20,405 nt of DNA from Martensiomyces pterosporus (Eukaryota; Kickxellomycota; Kickxellomycetes; Kickxellales; Kickxellaceae). Position 1 is the first letter of the stretch. Every line of letters starts with the position of its first letter. Below the pieces are notes generated by a model. The model was given only the letters and a program-made list of their open reading frames with translations, was not told where the DNA came from and searched no databases. Where the stretch lies: NCBI GenBank assembly GCA_025201845.1, contig MU604002.1:1-20405 (forward strand). Direction: 5' to 3'. Below, piece after piece: positions 16,844 to 20,405 of this stretch. Both the position numbers and the translations under genes were made by a program.

Positions 16844-18645
16844 ATGGACTTTTTCAAGCTGCTTGGAGCGGGGGCCAAGTTTGACAAGTCCCGCTTCAAA
16901 GAGGACATTTCGGTGTTCAAGGTAAGAAAAGATAAATGGCGTTCAGAATGCGACTAAAGCTTTCCAAGCATTTCAATTCGCACTCAATTTGCCCCTAAAG
17001 CACCCCTATGGAACACCGCTGTTTTTAGCCGTCAAAGCGCGCAAACCATCAAACAGTCGATGTGGTGGATACGGTACCGAAGGAGCTAGATTTCTTTGGC
17101 GATCACAGCAGGCAAAAGCAAAAGAAGGGCGAGGCAGTTCCAACCAGCCAGGTTAGCGGATCAGCGAGTCAGTACATTAAGGAAGAGGACGACCACACGC
17201 CGTTCCGGGATGACACTGAGGTAGCGGCCTTTCTAAAGCGACACAAAATCAAGGTGACGGGAGGCGACGTCCCACACCCGATCAAGTCCTTTGAGATGCT
17301 GTGCAAGGAGCACGACTTCCAGCCGTTCGTCCTGCGCAACTTGAAAAAGTTTGGGTTTAAGCAGCCGACGCCAATCCAGATGCAAGCGATCCCTATTGCA
17401 GTCCACCGCCGCGATCTGATTGCAAACGCGCCGACGGGATCAGGAAAAACCCTGGCGTTCTTGCTCTCGATTTTGCACCAGGTCCACTCGGCCGAAAAAG
17501 ATGGGTTCCGGGCAATTGTGGTTTCGCCTACGAGGGAGCTGGCCACACAGATATATGAGCATTTGAGGAACCTTACCGCGGGGAGGAAGATCAAGACGTG
17601 CTTGATGACCAAAAATGCGGCTGCCAAGCAGGCACAGGACCCGACGTTGCGCCAAAAGTACGATATCCTTGTCACCACCCCGCTGCGTCTCGTACACTCG
17701 ATTCAGAATAGCGAGGTGGATCTCAAGCATGTGCGCAACTTGGTGCTCGATGAGGCTGATAGCTTGATGGAGAAAGGGTTCTTGGAACAGGTCGATGAGA
17801 TCCTGGCGGCGTGCACCTCGCCCAACCTGCAGATATCGTTGTTCAGCGCTACGATGCCGTCAAGCGTCGAGCAGATGGCCAACACAATCATGAAGGACCC
17901 GATCCGCGTCATCGTTGGATCCAAAAACGCAGCCACGGAGACGATCGAGCAAAAGCTGGTGTACGTTGGCCAGGAGGAAGGCAAGTTGATCGAGGTGCGC
18001 AACATGATTGCCGCTGGGTTCAAGCCCCCGTGCTTGATATTCGTGCAGTCGATTGACCGTGCAAAGGAGCTCTTCCACGAGCTTATCTACGACGGCATCA
18101 ATGTCGACGTCATTCACTCGGAGCGCACACAGACACAGAGGAACAGGATCATCCAAAAGTTCCGCACTGGCGAGCTTTGGGTGCTCATTTGTACAGAGCT
18201 CCTGGCTCGTGGTATCGACTTCAAGGGCGTCAACCTGGTCGTCAACTACGATTTCCCGCAGTCTGCGCAGTCGTACATTCACCGTATCGGCCGTACTGGT
18301 CGTGCCGGAAGGGCTGGAAAGGCCATCACATACTTCACAAAGGAGGATGGCCCGTATCTGAAGACAATTGTGAATGTCATGCGAGAGTCTGGGTGCGAGG
18401 TTCCCGAGTGGATGGTGGAGATGAAGAACCCGACAAAGGATGAGAAGAAGAAGCTGAAGAAGAACCCGGTGGATCGCAGAGCCATTAGCACGGTGCCTCG
18501 GTACGACCAGAGGCGCTTAAAGCGCAAGCAGCAAATCATCGAGCAGTCGAAGGCAAAGAAGCAGCGGCTGCTCAAGGAGGCCGCCGAAAAGGCAGCGTCG
18601 CCGTCGACAAAGGAGTCAAACGCGGCGGAGGGCAACAGCGAGTAG
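16844..18645 (+). CDS. ROK1: DEAD-box ATP-dependent RNA helicase Rok1/DDX52, two exons
   Basis: Exons 16844-16921 and 17029-18645 give 564 residues, the length of yeast Rok1. Exon 1 encodes MDFFKLLGAGAKFDKSRF, matching the start of DDX52-type proteins (GAGAKFD). The open frame of exon 2 alone has no ATG near its start, which supports the splice. Motifs: Q motif FGFKQPTPIQ (Q143), Walker A APTGSGKT (160-167), PTREL (193-197), TTPLR, DEAD (267-270), SAT (299-301), CLIFVQS (motif IV), ARGIDFKGVNLVVNYD (motif V), HRIGRTGR (444-451). A conserved LDFFG occurs after the N-terminal section, and the C-terminus is Lys/Arg-rich (about 495-560), suited to nucleolar RNA binding. Rok1 acts in early 18S rRNA processing with Rrp5 and snR30-related steps of the small-subunit processome. 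It converges on SYF2 with 123 bp between the stop codons. Confidence 0.95.
16922..17028 (+). other. ROK1: ROK1 intron
   Basis: A 107-nt intron with donor GTAAGA and a pyrimidine-rich acceptor, GCTGTTTTTAG. Position and phase (phase 0, after codon 26) are fixed by the DDX52-like first exon and the downstream frame PSKRANHQ. Confidence 0.9.
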
Positions 18646-18768
18646 ACTCTTGGCGCGCACTAGTCTCCACACTGCCATGGTTTCTTCTATTCGTGTTATG
18701 TTTTTTTCTTCTTTTTCTCTCTCTTCAAATTAACCATACAGTTCCTTCATTACCAAGGGTGCTTTTGT

Positions 18769-19611
18769 CTAGAGAGCCGTGCCGCGCTCAAAGTTGTCGC
18801 GTATCTCCTTGGTGTACTTGTCGTACGCACGGTTCATCTTGCGGTTAAACCTGGCATTCCGCTCATTGATATACGACACATCGTCTCCCTCCTTCTCGAC
18901 CGTCGGTTTATGCAGCGCCGCCCGCTTCTTCTGCTGCTCCTCAACAGTCTTCACCAACCTCTCGACGTTTCTCGGTTCTGGCGTGTGTGCCTCACTCAAC
19001 AATTGCTGGCTTGCTTCGGCCTTGTTTCTCTGGTATGACGCCAAATCAGGCTTCAACTTTGCCACGTCTCTCTCGTATTTCCTCTGGTTGACCTGCGAGT
19101 AGTCGGTGAACCCGCGTTCCATGTTCTCTTGGCGCTTGCGTTTCTTCTCCTCGTACTTTTCTACTTGCTCGGCCGAGTAGTCCCAGAATCGCGATCTTTC
19201 GTAGTCGCTGCCCTGGAACTCTTCTCTTTCTTTGAGAATCTCGGCTTCGCGACGTTTGCGCTCTTGCCGGCGCAAGTCGCCTGGGTTTTCGCGCAGTCGC
19301 TGGTGTTCTTGGTAGACCTCGCGCTTGTTGTCCTGCGTCGATTGAGCCAAGCGGGCTCGCAGCAACTTGAGGCGCTCGACCTGCGGTTTTAGCGAGTCGG
19401 GGATGTCGGCGCGCTGGGTGATGTCTTGCTCATCGTCGTCCGAGGTGTCGTCGGAGCCGTCGTTTTCGGAGTCGCTGCTGCTGTCCTCCTCGCCTGAGGA
19501 TGGCGAATCGCTGTTGTTGTCCTCTCTAGCTGTGCCGCTCTCTTCTTCATGTTGCTCTGCTTCAGCAATGTGTGATATCTGTTTGCCTTTCGTCTCTTTG
19601 CCTTCTGCCAT
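18769..19611 (-). CDS. SYF2: pre-mRNA-splicing factor SYF2
   Basis: The 280-residue product has an acidic Ser/Asp/Glu-rich N-terminus (about 20-62, with CK2-like sites) and then the SYF2 domain (about 72-278). The domain is almost entirely charged helix: RLKLLRARLAQSTQDNKREVY, GSDYERSRFWDYSAEQVEKYEEK, FTDYSQVNQRKYERDVAKLKPDL, and the terminal DDVSYINERNARFNRKMNRAYDKYTKEIRDNFERGTAL, the family's best-conserved block. Syf2 is part of the Prp19/NineTeen-associated complex in activated spliceosomes, with Syf1 and Isy1. Length is near the usual 215-300. The start is the first ATG and its context is good. The start codon is only about 70 bp from the edge of the inverted repeat, so the promoter must be very short or lie within repeat DNA. 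No intron. Confidence 0.93.
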   Translation of the reverse strand: MAEGKETKGKQISHIAEAEQHEEESGTAREDNNSDSPSSGEEDSSSDSENDGSDDTSDDDEQDITQRADIPDSLKPQVERLKLLRARLAQSTQDNKREVYQEHQRLRENPGDLRRQERKRREAEILKEREEFQGSDYERSRFWDYSAEQVEKYEEKKRKRQENMERGFTDYSQVNQRKYERDVAKLKPDLASYQRNKAEASQQLLSEAHTPEPRNVERLVKTVEEQQKKRAALHKPTVEKEGDDVSYINERNARFNRKMNRAYDKYTKEIRDNFERGTAL

Positions 19612-19680
19612 TGTTTGAGTTGTTTAGCGGTATGTACAGATACAGTGGGATGATATTAGCTATGCGAGGCAAATGAACGC

Positions 19681-20405
19681 GCTGATTTTCAATTGTGCTC
19701 CTGGGTAGGGCCAGCAAACATGAACAACTGTAATTGTGGGATACGCCTATTTAATGAGCTACAGTTCCCGAGCACGCTTCCTCCACACCGCCATATGGCT
19801 AGCGCCATGCCTTCAGACCTTGGTGAGTCGGGACCACCCATACCAAATGCCACCCGGAGGCGGCGCGCATTCAAACGATGCTCTTCATCACCTTTATCTG
19901 CTCTTACCCAGTGTGGAATCAGGTCTGGTAGAGCCCTCTCTTGGGACTGATTCAGACGCATTCTTTGCCGGCATCCAGCTGGAGTTATCGCTGAACTCCC
20001 CTCCTTGCCCACCTGTTGGTCGCTTCTGACAACCCAGCAAACCTTTGTACAGAAGTGGAGGTAGAAAAAGAAAAGGTGTCGATACGATGATAAAGAAAGA
20101 CCTCCCGAGAAACAAATAACGCGCTGCCCAAGTGCCCCTCGGGCGTGGTGGAGGGAAAGTTCAGCAGATGGCCAGCCCGGCTCCATCTGGGTGAAACATG
20201 CTCCCTGGCTTGAGGGAACTCGTGGCCTCATGCCTGCCATTCTGAGAACACCTCCCTTGGCGTGCAGCATTTCCATCATGTACGAGAGTGACTTGCGAGC
20301 TGGTGCCCTACTCCTTACGTAGCACCAGTCAATGAGTGCTGAAAGTGGTGGACAGACACCTCTTTCAGGAAACGCGCCGCATGGAGATGGAGTGTGCACT
20401 ATCAG
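19681..20405 (-). repeat. inverted dispersed repeat, copy 2 (cut by window edge)
   Basis: This is the reverse-complement partner of the copy at 796-1520. The nearly identical core is 19781-20405 and matches to the last base of the window, so the element continues beyond it. The weaker flank (19681-19780) is 100 bp long, equal in length to its counterpart in copy 1. The longest frame (about 236 codons on the minus strand) opens with GTG and has no recognisable domain. The inner edge lies about 70 bp from the SYF2 start codon. Confidence 0.85.

Noticed and set aside
17062..17064. ROK1 start in the second exon
   Set aside because: That codon is GTG. An upstream exon with ATG 16844, a GT-AG intron and a DDX52-like N-terminus fits better and gives the expected length of 564 residues.
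19689..20399. A 236-codon minus-strand gene inside repeat copy 2
   Set aside because: It starts at GTG, the counterpart in copy 1 is broken by a stop at 1138-1140, and no domain is recognisable. At 97% identity, shared openness of frames says little about selection.
1..20405. CRISPR array, operon or prophage
   Set aside because: Spliceosomal introns, TFIIB, SYF2 and a Pol III tRNA show a eukaryotic nuclear sequence. No regularly spaced repeats or phage genes are present.

Overview
This window looks like a nuclear segment of a filamentous fungus, probably an early-diverging lineage such as Kickxellomycotina. That placement is inferred from gene architecture and protein style; no phylogeny was run. 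The genes are compact, with zero or one short GT-AG intron. The core genes are fungal or eukaryotic: a mitochondrial UbiB/ADCK2-type kinase-like protein, TFIIB, phosphatidylinositol synthase, the Rok1/DDX52 helicase and the splicing factor Syf2. There is also a Pol III tRNA-Ala gene.

Layout. About 0.8-1.5 kb and 19.7-20.4 kb hold two copies of one repeat in opposite orientation. Their shared core is at least 620 bp, with about 16 mismatches and no gaps counted by eye, and it runs off the right edge of the window. Between 1.9 and 6.9 kb, three minus-strand genes encode secreted proteins. Each has a signal peptide, then a low-complexity section of its own kind (Gly/Asn repeats, Pro/Ala plus Thr-Asp repeats, or Gly/Ser/Asn repeats), then a related C-terminal domain of about 95 residues bounded by two cysteines 84-87 residues apart. 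They are separated by long gene-free stretches, and each has a TATA-like box about 165-235 bp upstream of its ATG. I do not recognise this family, and it is the best candidate here for something undescribed.

From 8.3 kb on the window is housekeeping. The ADCK2-type gene (minus) diverges from a head-to-tail pair of TFIIB genes. The second TFIIB copy is canonical. The first keeps the zinc ribbon and both cyclin folds but has lost the conserved B-reader and linker segment, replaced by a Ser-rich stretch. They are followed by PIS1 (one 184-nt intron), a tRNA-Ala(CGC) on the minus strand, an F-box/leucine-rich-repeat-like protein, ROK1 (one 107-nt intron, 564 residues) and, converging on it, SYF2. 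One copy of the inverted repeat begins about 70 bp upstream of the SYF2 start codon.

The genes do not form one pathway. The housekeeping genes cover transcription initiation, splicing, rRNA maturation, phospholipid synthesis and mitochondrial quinone or lipid homeostasis. The left third is an accessory secretome cluster with its own promoter style.
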